This document shows, in pieces, positions 10,600 to 22,352 of a stretch of DNA of 64,000 nucleotides. Within the stretch, counting starts at the first letter, position 1, and each line of letters opens with the position of its first letter. The position numbers and the translations under genes are program-made. The DNA is from Agelas oroides. Taxonomy: Eukaryota; Porifera; Demospongiae; Agelasida; Agelasidae. The stretch is from assembly GCA_949130485.1 (NCBI GenBank), contig OX422189.1:4958720-5022719 (forward strand), written 5' to 3'. The notes beneath the pieces are model-generated. The model was not told the DNA's origin and made no database searches. It worked only from the letters and a program-made list of their open reading frames with translations.

Positions 10600-13500
10600 A
10601 TGTTGATGTGCATGGGGAGTGAGTTTACGTTGTGGATAGCCTCATACCCAGGCCGTTCATTAAAAAAAAACGGCCTGGCAACTTATCCGAGTTCAAACTG
10701 TTGACTTCCGCTGCACTGGAGTTGACAGTACCAATCAGATTTCAGAACGCAAAAGCGAAAAAAAGGTGGGCGGTGCCTGGAACGGGGCTGATTATGTAGC
10801 ACTTTATAATTACACAGCCTAAAATATTCTGACCCGATGCAGTTCCGTTGCTAAAAAGTTCTGTTACGGGCGTATTTTCGGAACTGAATCAGTACCGCAG
10901 TAGCATCAGGACAGTATCAGATCAGTATACGCACACATCTTACATTCTGTATCAGACCTGGACAAATACATGTAGCATGTCTTAGGGCTGTTTTTGTCGA
11001 ACTGATACAGAGCTGCAGAACTGATACAGATCCGATTTACAGTTCGGTATCAGACCCGTTGCTAAAATGTTCCGTTGGGTTTCTGGGTACAGATCTGGAT
11101 CAGATTGGTTCCAGTTCTGCCCTTGCTCAAGCCACCCCAGTACCAGCTTTATGAGCTGTATACGGCAGTGAACATCGCTGATGGTGAAACTACTGATGGT
11201 GAAACTACTGAATTCCAGGTACATGTACTGTTTTGTACACAACTTGCAGTCCTCATCCTGGCTATGGTGTAAATCAATACATTCACTCCGAAAGTATATA
11301 CGTAGCGATTCCGGAAGATCGCCTTTTTGAAACAGCTCGTTTTCCTGAATGAAAGTCGTACCACAGTTTGCCCCATTGAATAATCTTCACGCAGATGTTT
11401 GTATCAAATCGGTGCAATACAAGCAGAATGCCTTTGTATTTTTGCTCAATGGAAGTTTGTATGGGAAAAAATATAAATGGGCGTAACTTCGCGTACATTG
11501 GGCGTGCAACTGGAAAGCGGTAGCTAACATTCATTAGAGCTCGCCGCGGAAAGCTTTCTTCTGGAATACTAGGCAGGCCCGTAGCCAGGATTTTCCGAAG
11601 GGGGGTTAAGCATACGAAATTAAGTCTCGCAGCCAGACTCTCGCAGGGAGGGAGTCTGGGGGCATGCTCCTCCAGGAAATTTTGAAAAATTAGATGCTCT
11701 GAAATTGCTTCTGGGGCCATTTTGAGACAGAAGCAGAGCCATAGTAGCTACGTGGTCTGCAGAGTATTCCAACTAGTTTTCGCTTGTATCTCATCCATGT
11801 GTGGACATTACTAAGCCAGCTGACATGAAATTTCTACACTGTTAATATCGAGTGCATGTGATCCGTTTCCAATCCCGGGTTGGAATATAGTATCTATGGT
11901 TATATACTTCACTTCACCCTTGTTTCTGTGGCAACAGGTGGGTATTATTACTGACAGGAAGTTGTAGATTCTGTAGATTCTGTTCCATATACCCCAGAAG
12001 TTGTTTCCTATAAGCTACTTTGTTTACAGTGTAAACTACTTTACATGTTTACTAATAACATACCTTGTTTACAGTGAAAACTACCATGTGTATTTACTAA
12101 TGACCAATCAGAGTGGAGAATATAACAGATAAACCACAGTGCTCCCTCGGCTCCGGTGGTTTATGGACCATAAATCCCTGTCTACTGTGGTTTATCTATT
12201 ACATGTAAACCGCACCTAGCTGCAATGTAAACGCAGGCAGGCGCACCTGAGGCTTCCAGGAAGTGATTGGGGTCATCAAAATAATTGCCCAGGTTGTTGT
12301 TTTATGACAACAGCTTATGTTAGTTCCGACCACCCTTAAGGTGGCAGGGAACCCTGTGTTTTCAAGGTCAACAAACCTGGAATCCAAGCTGATAGAATTC
12401 TTTGTCTTTGTAAACTTTAAGCGCACAGTCCGTTTTGGGAGTCTTCATCCGTTCACGGTCCGTAAAATTGGGGATTTTCCCCATTTCCTGTCGGCATTGA
12501 CATCCAATAATCAGTTTATAATTAAGTTAGTTAAGATGTGGCCTGGCGGTACCCTTCATGTGGTGGTCGGAACTTTGAAGATAAGCTTAGATCGACTTAA
12601 AAAAAAAAAGGAGTTTAGTAGAGTGCTGTAGTGTCAGTAGCTGTGAGTAGTGTGAAGTGCCTGCTTGTGAAAGCAAGCTTGTGTCTAGAAGCAGCAGAAA
12701 GGCCACAGTGGCCAAGACTGTACTCATTGGGCAGGCCCAGGTCTTGCGATCGTATGCCAAGCCTAGTAGGTGATCGTGGCCCGGTGCTTCGAGTGCTGGG
12801 CTGGGCTTTAACTAGAATGCGCAATATATCGTTGGTGCTACGTTGCCATTGACAGGAAAGCTGAACGGTGTTTGTGTGTGGAACACAACCGTGAGTTGTT
12901 TAGCGACATAAGGGGGAGAGGTGGGGCTAGTAATGCTTGCTTCCACTCGTGAATGAGCCCCTCCCGTAGACAAGCTGTGAATTTTTTGAAATGTGCATTC
13001 ATTTTGGTGCAGTCAAAGTTGTCCATTCCAGGAGTAGTGACAAACATGAGTCTAGCCTGACTTTGGGAGTAGCTCTGAACAAAAGCTGGCACAGAATGAT
13101 TTGAGATACATTGGTGGTTAGGACGCTACCTAGAGTGAGTGTGTAGATGCGTCCATCGAGTGGCAAGTTTGGGTTCATGAATATATTAATGAGCCACTAA
13201 AACCCTTTTTAAAATTAGGCAAAGCAAGAAAGAAAGACTTCCCCGCCACCTTAAGCTGAGTGTGGTATTATGGTGTAAATGTTATCAAGGGCGTAAACTA
13301 CCACATGTAAGTGTAAGTTAGCACATAATGGTGTAAAAGGTAACCAGTAACAAGTAGTGTTGACAGGTGTTATGTAGCTTTATACCAATTACAGCTGCAG
13401 TCTGACCAGCTTGTAAATGCAAGCCCTATGCATTGCTAACATGACTGCATGTCAATAACTAGAAAATGTATACATTTTCTAGTAGAACATTGTGGAACAT

Positions 13501-13831
13501 TGTAGGGGCGAGCCTGAGCAAGCAGCTACTATATGTCTACACATGAATAGACTAAGCTTCACGATGAAATCATGAGCTGAATCGCTAGCGTTTATGAGTG
13601 CCGTTTATGCACGACCCTTACCTGAAGCGATTTCAACCCCGCGTGTCATTTTGTACTGTCTGCGAGCAGCCTCCCGTTGATGCTGAGTCAGTCCGTAGCA
13701 GTAGCTGTGCCGTGTGTGCTTAAACTTGAGCCGTTTCGGCTACGGTTGCCATCGCCACACTCTGGCAGTAGCCCAGCATTGCCCTTCACCTATTGAGGCT
13801 GCATGCACGAGGATGTTCAATTTTCAGGAAA
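10600..13831. other. Intergenic repeat-rich DNA; no gene recognised
   Basis: Contents seen: a hairpin with A-rich loop at about 10650-10679 (CAGGCCGTT and inverse); a doubled ATGGTGAAACTACTG at about 11178-11207; a decayed repeat at 11575-11720 sharing GCCAGACTCTCGCAGGGAGG with the element at 23855; and a small palindrome at about 12128-12205 (GATAAACCACAGT and inverse). No frame shows a known domain. Confidence 0.5.
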
Positions 13832-14835
13832 TACCGTATACACGGGTTAATAAGCGCGTACGCTTATTTGCAAAACTGGAAGGAAATATGCACTTAATAC
13901 CCAATATGCGCTTAATAATGAAAATCAAAAATTGACCACACCCCCAAAACCGCAACGCCTCTTCGGTAGTACGTGTACATGACAGCAAATGAGTAGCGTA
14001 CTTGGCAGGTAAAAAAGAACTCGAAAGCTTGACAAACACCATGGCTTGAGTTGGTGTTCACCTAGCCTCGTTCCCAGGCCTCCCCCGTTTTTGTTCTTTG
14101 GTTTGCGTTCAGTACAATACACGGGAGCGGCCTGAAGAACTTGCTCTTCTGCTTCCGTGTATCATACTGAACGCAAACCGAAGAACAAAAACGGGGGAGG
14201 CCTGGGAACGAGGCTAGTGTTCACCGTGGAATCTCCAAAGAGTGTGAGCTGTGATGCCATGACAAACGTTTCTTGTCTTGATGAGAACAGCTGATGTAGA
14301 TGAAGCGTGTTGCTAATGCTTCATCCTTTCAATCCTTTAAGTTTACTTCCTGTATTAGTGTATCATAATTTTTCCCTTTTCTTCTTGTTTTGTTTTGCTG
14401 GATTTTTAGTTGTTGTTCTGTTTGTTGTAGCTAAATGCTCACATAGCCGTTATATGTAGGGGAAATACATATATATATATAGGATTACCTTTTGTATGAC
14501 CCCTTTCTACGGGATAAACATGAATTATTTCAGATTCAGAAGGGTCGAGTCGTAGAGATCGTCGATATTGTATGGTTGAAATTCACTAGCGATGAAGCCA
14601 CTGGGTGAAAAGTTGACATCTCGGAACCGCTATTTATAGTCAATAACTTGCTATGCCCGACCTGTTCGTAGAAACTAGCCTGCCCAAAGTTAACTAAGTG
14701 AGAAAATTTACACTACTGTCGTTTAATTAGAATTGTGCGCTTATTATCCAGGTGCAAAACCAGGAAAGAAGCATGCACTTAATAAGCAATGTGCGCTTCT
14801 TAGCCAGTTGCGCTTATTAACCCGTGTATACGGTA
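13832..14835. mobile_element. TIR element with TA-CCGTATACACGGG ends
   Basis: TACCGTATACACGGGTTAAT begins the element and its inverse ends it at 14835. The subterminal arms repeat AATAAGCGC-type motifs. The TA flanks and CCGTA tip place it with the elements at 3926, 18788, 34314, 40185 and 62446, although the inner sequences differ. It carries a younger 154-bp element at 14063-14216. Confidence 0.85.
14063..14216. mobile_element. TAGCCTCGTTCCCAGG family MITE, nested
   Basis: A near-perfect palindrome from TAGCCTCGTTCCCAGGCC to its inverse. The flanking 9-bp duplication GTGTTCACC (14054-14062 and 14217-14225) is perfect. It lies inside the TA-CCGTA element, so it arrived later. The 9-bp duplication suggests mobilisation by a Mutator-like transposase. 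Confidence 0.92.
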
Positions 14836-17300
14836 TTTAAATGCGCATTTAAAATTTACGGTATATGGCCTCACATATGTACGTACGCATACACACACTT
14901 CTGCAATGCAGTCCAGCTAGTGTGGGGCTCGCTCAGGCTCGCCCCAATTATGGTTTCTATACTGTTAGTGAACTCCATGCATGCATTTTCACCATTGTAC
15001 ATATCTGAGTGGTTCAAGTAATATTATACGATCAGGTGCCAATTACCGGTACAAACTTAATGCAGGTTGACTCCTGTCACCATGCACTGATGATGCAAGT
15101 TACTTTGCTGCCTCTTGGCTTAGTACGAACAGCCACCTCTGATTTTCCATGGTACATGAGAGAAAGTAGTTAGAAGACAGTGGGATGTTAAATTAATGGT
15201 CCAGGCTGTTCAGTTGCCGCCTCATTGTTAACAAAAAATGACAAATTGTCGAGCGCCTAATTATAAACGTCGTGACGCAATTATGTAGCCACGTGATAGG
15301 CTGACTCGAACAGCTACGATATTACTACTGAAAAAGTGAGCTGTGACTGCGTCGGTGAGACCTCGGCACAGCTCAAACAGCAGCAACGGTGGAGAAGTAC
15401 CCAGCATGTAGGTAAGACTGCACCTATTTACTATGCTCCGCTTTGAAAAAATTGCTACGAGGCTGTGAAGAAAGACTTTAGTTTGTTAGCGCTACACTCT
15501 TGCGTACAAAATAAAATCACAACCACATCTGGAGCTCCAACATAGCTACGCAACAAAAAACGAGTTGTATAGTAACAAACTCCTGCGCTGAGAGTACTTC
15601 GCGGGTACTTCGCAGCAACTTCGTGGTCTTCACGTGAGTGACGGTTCAGGTTATTTAATGGTTAGTGCACAGGCGTCGTGCGAGGGGAGAGCCTGGGAAT
15701 GAGGCTAGGGAAACTATTCTTGAAATGCATTCCTTCTCCACTGACTTATATTGACCACTTAAACTGCTTACTTGGTTCTACTGCACCATATATGCTACAT
15801 TCTCAACCCACATGTCAAAAACAAAATTATCGTTGCACTAGCCCACTTGCATATACATACTGCAAGCTCAAGTGGGAGAAGACCGTAGATACAAGGTTTT
15901 AAACACTTCCCCAACTCTTTCACAGTGTACAGGCTACCTGTACATACAAATGTTGATACAGACACTCATAGCTCTCAAATCATGAATCCTATTATCATTT
16001 TCAATACTGTTGTGCCTTGTGTTCGTCTAGTATTCATAGAGTACTTATCTTTGTGTGGGTACTACTATTCAGAAAATTGATAGCAACAATTTTGATTTTG
16101 ATTCATAGGGTACTTGTAGTTGATGGGTACTTATACTCCCGACTTTATGGTATGCATGGCCGGAAGGAACTTTGATTTAGTGTGGACATGGACAATCCTG
16201 CAAGATTGCTATTGCAATCATATTTGCACACCAGGAGGGCAGACAGGGCAGCACTGTCCAGGGGGAGGAGGGAGAGGGTTGGTGCAGGGTGGTTGAATGC
16301 AGAGGAAAGTGCTGCATTTAACAGGACAATCCCCCCACAGGTTGGGCAGCCACAGGGATTGAATGTGTGAGCACACTACGAAATCCATCGGACTTTATCG
16401 TAGCTGTAACATCCAGCATTCAGTCAAAAGATGGTATATACCAATCTGCCAAATTTCAAAATGTTTTGACCATGTGGTACTTCACATTACTTCAGCATTG
16501 GTAGTTGAGTCTGTGCGGCTATGTGACGTTAAATTTGGACCCCCTTAAAATACGTTCCCTACAGATAACACATCAACTCTTGAATGGACATAGGACATCT
16601 ACCCACAATCGGCACAAGTTAAACAAGTGGCTTTCCAGTTTGGACGGTAGTACACTTGCACGCCTGGAAGGAGGGATGATTTTTTCAGGGTAGGTCCAAA
16701 TATTTCGCGGTTGTTCTGAAATGTTCGTTCCGGGGCCGTGCAACAATGCCAGAGGCTACAACTGCGCCGTCGGCACCCAATTCGGTAGATGGATAATACA
16801 CTACTCACCGAGGCTTTGAAGAAAAACCAGACACAATTTGGAGTCCAGTCTTCATCGTTCTGTATCAAACACTTTGCAGAGCCCTTTCTACACTTTAGAA
16901 AATGCTCTCAGACGACGTGCTGGCTGTACTGACAAGCAGCCTGGCTTGATAGTCTTGCGTATATGTGGTTCTAGCCATTCGTAGCCCACAGAAAAAAATG
17001 AGGCTAGCACAGTCCATCTATGTGCAGTATGCTTATTCTTCTGATTTTATGAACAAGTTGAGAGTTCTTCATCAACGTTCCTGGGGTCCATACCTTTCAA
17101 CTGTGCTTGGACCTATTGGGGGTCCAAATATTTCATAGGCGGTCCTTATATTTCAGAAAAATAAGTTCCAGAGGGTCCATATATTCCACCTGACACCCCA
17201 ACTTCTACATGAAAAATTAGTTCCGGGGGGTCAGTTTTTTGGGGGGTCCGTTTTTATCGTGACAGCTACAATCTGTCATAAGCTCTTTCTGAATCATCTG
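14836..17300. other. Intergenic; no gene recognised
   Basis: No supported gene. A single family end (GAGCCTGGGAATGAGGCTA) lies near 15690, a probable remnant of the TAGCCTCG family. An isolated TACCATAAAGTCGGG-type end occurs at about 16136-16152. GGGGTCC-rich runs occur at 17100-17250, just before the retroelement remains. Confidence 0.45.
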
Positions 17301-17301
17301 C

Positions 17302-19134
17302 ATGGAAACTGGCACATTATCGTGGTATGTGTGCTCATTCTGTGTGCCTCTTGTTGATGCTAGCACCTCGAAGACTCAGCAAGAAGACACAGGTTTGTCA
17401 TGTACCAGCGCCACGAACGATCCCAGATCCCAGCAGCATCGAAGACCGAACAGCATTAGCAAATGTAACCGCAAGAATTGCCTTACATGCCCTATTTTTA
17501 AGCCTGACACGATGTTTAGAAGCAGTGTCACCGGAAAAACGTACAAAGTTATAGGCTCAGGAGACTGGTCTTGCAGCACCTCGAATGTTGTCTATTTAGT
17601 TACCTGTCAACATTGTGGCTTACGATATGTAGGAGAGACAAGCCTTGAGGAAAAGAATGAACAACCATAGAGCCAATATTAAAAGCCTGAAGCCTTAATT
17701 TTTATACAAGCATTTTACATCTGACGGGCATAGACTCAAAGACATGTTTGTTCAGCCTATCGAGAGCATTGTAGTAGCTCCAAACGAACAAGCCAGTACT
17801 TACTCAAAACGTCAAGAAAGAGAAGAGTTCTGGATTAGAGAGCTTAAGACTGTATACCCATACGGCCTGAATGACAACATTCGTGGTGTCGGGAACATCT
17901 CCAAGCAGAACGACGAGCTTATAGTCTGAAAGTTTTTTAACAAGCATTTTAAAACTAGGAAGCGAAAATCAAAACAAAACGACCCAGTCGCAAGAATACA
18001 AAAAAAACAACGCTAACCCTCGTGATTGGCTTAAAAACAAACTTGGTAATTACAAATCCATGTGTTTTCTACATAAATACATTAGTGCAATTTTTGGGCT
18101 TAGAAATACTTCTCTTAGGGATACCAGGACACTCGTTGAGGAACAACTCCATCCCCATACCTTTCCTACTCATCTCCTTCTGATTTTGGAGGATTTGATC
18201 AAATTTAGACTAGGTACCTCTCAGCATCAGCCTCCAAAACAGCATACCAAAGAGAACAACCGTAAGCATTTCTTGAAAGTAAAATTCCATAACAAAGGCA
18301 TCAAAATTATCAACTTAAGTGGAATACTCCGTTCTAGGCGAGTTAAGGACACAATCCCAGTTTTTTTTGAGCATAACAAACCCCCAACTGTTTCTTACAA
18401 ATATACCAAGACTATAGGACCCTCAGTCTTCAACTTTATAAAAGTTACAGAGAGCATTAACCTATCCAGCAACGACTGCACAACCTGCAAATGCAGTTCA
18501 TCTGCCTTTCTTTACCAGCTTTTAGGACATGTGGTCACCGGTGACCTCAGCATCATAACCAATAGGAAACTTAGACACCTCATTAAAAAAGGCCCTAATT
18601 TTAGGGAGCAAAACAATATCAACTGGGATCTGTGTCTGAAACTGTGCATGGAGGGAGTACACAACTATAGAGATACATGGGCTTCTAGGGAGGGAGTAGA
18701 ACCATGCACACTCAATGAGTGGGCAGGCACGGTAAAACTCCTTATTGAAAACAACATCAAACGTCTCGAGTTTCGGGAGAAAAGAAATACCGTATGGCGA
18801 GAAATTTTCACGGGACAAAATTTTCGCGGATTGGCCGCTGGCAAAGATTTCGCGAAAAAATTTTCGCGGTTCGACTATCACAAAGCACAAAGCACGACGA
18901 TCACTAAATTTCGCGGTTAAAATTTTCACGGTCTGAGGCAAATCCCCGAAAACCGCGAAAATTTTGTCCCGCGAAAATTTCTCGCCATACGGTATTTCTT
19001 TTCTCCTATGAATAATGATATATGAAATCCCTACCCTAATCCAGACTGACCTCTCTGTAGCAGCTAAATTTAGTAATACTTGCAGATATATTGATGACTT
19101 GCTTACACTTAACAACCCTGATTTTCAAGCATGA
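17302..19134 (+). pseudogene. Naiad-type Penelope-like retroelement, 5' part, degraded
   Basis: Order on the plus strand: a cysteine-rich stretch (CNRKNCLTCPIFKP) and GIY-YIG nuclease start (NVVYLVTCQHCGLRYVGET) in 17302-17670. After a frameshift near 17655 and a stop near 17697 comes the nuclease end (EEFWIRELKTVYPYGLND) to 17929. A linker follows (about 18030-18785) with a CKC motif and HVVTGDLSIITNRKLRHL. Last is a fragment of reverse transcriptase with the catalytic YIDDLL near 19083-19110. GIY-YIG before RT with a CxC linker is the permuted order of N-terminal-endonuclease PLEs (Naiads); canonical PLEs have the nuclease last. The RT fingers/palm between linker and YIDD are deleted, and a TIR element splits the copy at 18788. 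Non-functional. Confidence 0.85.
18788..18994. mobile_element. Short palindromic TA-CCGTA MITE in the PLE
   Basis: TACCGTATGGCGAGAAATTT and its inverse bound a 207-bp, almost fully palindromic element rich in TTTTCGCGG. The inverse match also runs about 12 bases into both flanks (GGAGAAAAGAAA before, TTTCTTTTCTCC after), so either the element is longer or its host flank was duplicated in inverse. Confidence 0.85.
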
Positions 19135-19186
19135 ACAATCAACGAACCACATCTCCCTTATAAAACAGGCCTAGATGTTATGCGAA

Positions 19187-19249
19187 GTCACCCACTGCGC
19201 AGGACGCGTTTCGGCCAATACCAGGCCTCATCAGCTGCGCTGGGGTGAC
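19187..19249 (-). ncRNA. Hammerhead ribozyme, type I, with intact core
   Basis: Read on the minus strand: stem I strand GTCACCC plus GCGCAG; core CTGATGA (19234-19228); stem II GGCC / GGCC with a 7-base loop; core GAAA (19212-19209); a very short stem III (ACGCGT); GTC at 19205-19203 as the predicted cleavage triplet; then CTGCGC and GGGTGAC closing stem I. Every conserved core base is present. The stem III is self-complementary without a loop, which in known PLE and retrozyme hammerheads implies dimeric cleavage. The ribozyme is antisense to the adjoining Naiad fragment, so it probably belongs to a separate small retroelement. Confidence 0.85.
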
Positions 19250-21756
19250 CGGGAGATGGGGACTGCTATCTCATGCACAGAATGCAGTCAGGTGGCTGGC
19301 CTTATTCAAAAGTCGGTAGAGACTCCTCGAAAGCACCGTCTCTTCGTGCAGCTGTTCTTCGTGCAGCTGTCTTTCGTTCGAAGGTCTTACGTACGTCACG
19401 GGTGTTTCATTACAACGGCCGCATGGACAAAAAGTTGTAATTGAAATTTTTTCGTACCGCATGGCAACTGCGTAGCAACGCGCTTCCGCGATGTTTCCGG
19501 TTTTTAAACAAACTCCTCCCACACCAAGCGCGTGACTTCTAGCGCGTGGTGGACAGAGGCAGCTGAAGCTGTTGTCCATGTTGTGGCGAATGGCGCAAAC
19601 CCGGTGAAAATCGGTGGTTCAGTTGCCAAGGTACATCTCCGCGAGTGGCACGCGTTTTAAGTTGTGTTTTGGGCTCTCTCTGGACGAAGAAGAAGTTTTG
19701 TGAAGGATGAAAAACAGTCATTTGTGAAGCTCTAGGCTTGTACTCGGTGGCACATGTGAAGTGGGGCTACTTAGAATTTTTTGGTGGTGGATACACACTG
19801 TTCAAGTTGGCACCTTGGTGAGTCAATGTAAGTTCACTACAGTAGCTATTAACTTGATATACTGAAGTTGAGTTGTGCATCTAATATGCTAAAAGAGACA
19901 AGAAAGCACAAATTGTAATGAGAATATGATACTAAGGTATGAGGCAAGGTGTGGTCACTTCCATAGGCGCAGATTTACGTTTGCGCCTGGGTAGTCTCGT
20001 GCCCAGACTATTTTCTGCCTGGGGTCAATATTTTTGACTGAAATCTTCTTTGACCCCATGACCACACTGCTGCTTGTGACTGACTTTGGCAGAAGTTAGT
20101 AACATTATGTCTTAGGCTAAAATTTTGCTGTGCTTTTTTTACTTTTTAGTGGTGTATGGAACACTATGATAAGCCACACCTCTTTACTCAGCAGCGTTGC
20201 CAAGCCCAGTTGTAAACACACTATTTTGTTGAGTATTAATTTATCATCAGGCACTTTCGCTGAAGTTCATACGAGCAGGTGGCCATTACCATTATAACAT
20301 TCGTTGACCGCAAACAGTTTGGCTCCTGGACTTGAGAGACCCCACCTCCTATGAAATAATCAGGAAATATAGCATCTGTGGGGTGAGTGCTCCCGATGTG
20401 TTCAGGAAGGAGACATCTTTTAGCTGGTTTGCAATATGCTCAAACTGACTGCAACTCAACAGTACTGACGCATACAGAGCAAGAGATTGACAATTATGGC
20501 GATAATGGGCCGGTGAAGCGGGTCCCAAAAAAGCTTGTGTGCAGGGAATGAGAAACTTATATTCAACAGGTAGTGGCCTAAATACCACCCCTTGACTGGT
20601 AAAAATTATACATTATGTAGTTGAATACTGAAGACAGTTTCTAACTACTGTAGAATGGGGGACCGGGTACATGCAACATGATGGTCTGAGTGTCCCTCTC
20701 GATTTTGTAGTTGGAGCAGCCCTCAGTGTTGGAATGCCAACTATTTTCTTCTCCAAGTGGTGGCACGAGATGTTGATGGTGCAATGTTGGTCAACAATGT
20801 GCTGACACAGCTTGCATTGCAGATCCGAGAGGGAAATTGGACACAGGCTGAGAAAATCTGGAGACGTAGAGTTAGCCATGCAGCTGGCAGGACTGATGGT
20901 AAGTGTATGCTGCATGCTTTCCATTCTCTCTTGGCCTACCAAAAGGTTTTTGTGCTGTCATTGCCTCCCTCCTCTTAGAGATAATGCTAAAAAGAATTGC
21001 ATATTGTGCAGGAGAGGGATCCCCTGAAAAAGACACAGTGCCGTCTGTCTCTGAGGGATCCCCTGAAAAAGACACAGTGCCGTCTGTCTCTCGGATGTTG
21101 GCAGTCAAGTCTACATCTGCTGCAGTGCCAATTGGAAGGTGTTGGAGTGTGCCTTCTGGCTGGTGCCAATGTCTGCCACAACAAATTTCTGTACTTTTTT
21201 ATTTACACTGTGCATACTCCTTCCGTGCCTTTCCACACACCCAGCAAGCTAACTGATTTTGATGGTATTTTATGCTTTCTCTACTCCCCCCAAAAAATTA
21301 TAAGTTGACTATAATACATTGGGAAGTGAAGTACCGCCTTCTTACTACACTTTTGCGCATAAATTGTAATTGTAAAAACTTTCAGCTTTTAGTGGGGGAG
21401 GAAACCATACAGCTCCTTCGCGTGGACGGTTTGCGTAGGGTGATAATTATAGCATGCGCAGTTCACTTAGCCCATAGCAGCTGCTGCGTGGATGTGTCCA
21501 TGGTGATTTGCATGGGACGAATCAGATCTAGGTAAGTAGATATTTGCTATACCATGCGTGGTTGCAAGAGTGGTGCCTTGGCAACATGGTGCCTGAACGA
21601 CGCGAAGGCTGCCATGGCTACTTGTAGTGTACCGGAAATGTTTGCGTGTTTATCTAATTACGCGCTATGTCTCGAATGAAACACCCGTGACGTAGCGATT
21701 GATCGTCACGCGCGTGTTATCGACGCGTGCGTGCGCGCGCGCGCATACAGAGGCAC
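19250..21756. other. Mostly repeat-derived; no gene recognised
   Basis: The block that carries the hammerhead continues to about 19330 and recurs near 34842-34975. An isolated TAGTCTCGTGCCCAGAC end lies near 19991. Some GT/AG-bounded open stretches between 20800 and 21184 could be exons of an unknown gene, but I could not fix their frame or family. A first exon of the STELLO-type gene may be hidden here. Confidence 0.4.
21015..21092. repeat. Tandem duplication, two 39-bp units
   Basis: AGGGATCCCCTGAAAAAGAC starts a 39-bp unit that is repeated at once without change. 39 is divisible by 3, so a reading frame would stay open across it. Confidence 0.85.
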
Positions 21757-22163
21757 TGGAGGTACCGGAAGTATTGTTAATAAGGCACAAGGCAAACAGT
21801 GTAAGGCAAACAGTGCGTGTTTAAAGGCTGTGTGTGCATAAATGTGCCAAGCCAAGTAAACTGCATGTTCAGGCTGCGTTAAACAGTAGCTATGGCAATG
21901 CATTCAGTAATAATGTTTTTCAGGCACCTCCCGTACTTCTGTAAAGTCCTGGGGTAGCGATGCACAAAGGTCTTGTAGGTGCTACAGAGTTTTTGGTATA
22001 CGTATCCCTGTCTAAGTAATCTGGTTGTGAGTAGTTTAGATCTGTAAACAAAATCTTGGTAATTACAACATATCCTCAAATATCGAACTAACTGTGAAAT
22101 TACTACTCCGTATGCTGGTTTTGAGGGTATGTTGCTATCCATGTGTGGAAAATTGACATGCAT
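21757..22163 (-). pseudogene. Inverted copy of the Naiad RT C-terminus and 3' tail
   Basis: On the minus strand the translation runs from NFPHMDSNIPSKPAYGVV through SQLVRYLRICCNYQDFVYRS to the tail. This is the C-terminal part of PLE reverse transcriptase seen in invertebrate Naiads. It mirrors the plus-strand copy at 22168-24160 with about 95 percent identity by eye. The inverted, 5'-truncated twin arrangement is typical for PLE insertions. Confidence 0.75.
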
Positions 22164-22352
22164 GGGCCAAATTTACCCCCCAGAATTAGAGCTTAAGAGA
22201 ACTACAGAGAGCCATGACAGCTGTTCCTACCTGGATCTTAACATTAATGTCCTGAACAGTAAGTTTTGTGCAGACTTGTATGACAAGAGGAATACCTTCA
22301 GCTTTTCAATAGTCAATTTTCCACACATGGATAGCAACATACCCTCAAAACC

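Noticed and set aside
20757..21184. Possible exons of an unknown gene
   Set aside because: AG/GT pairs exist, but frames do not join clearly and no domain was recognised.
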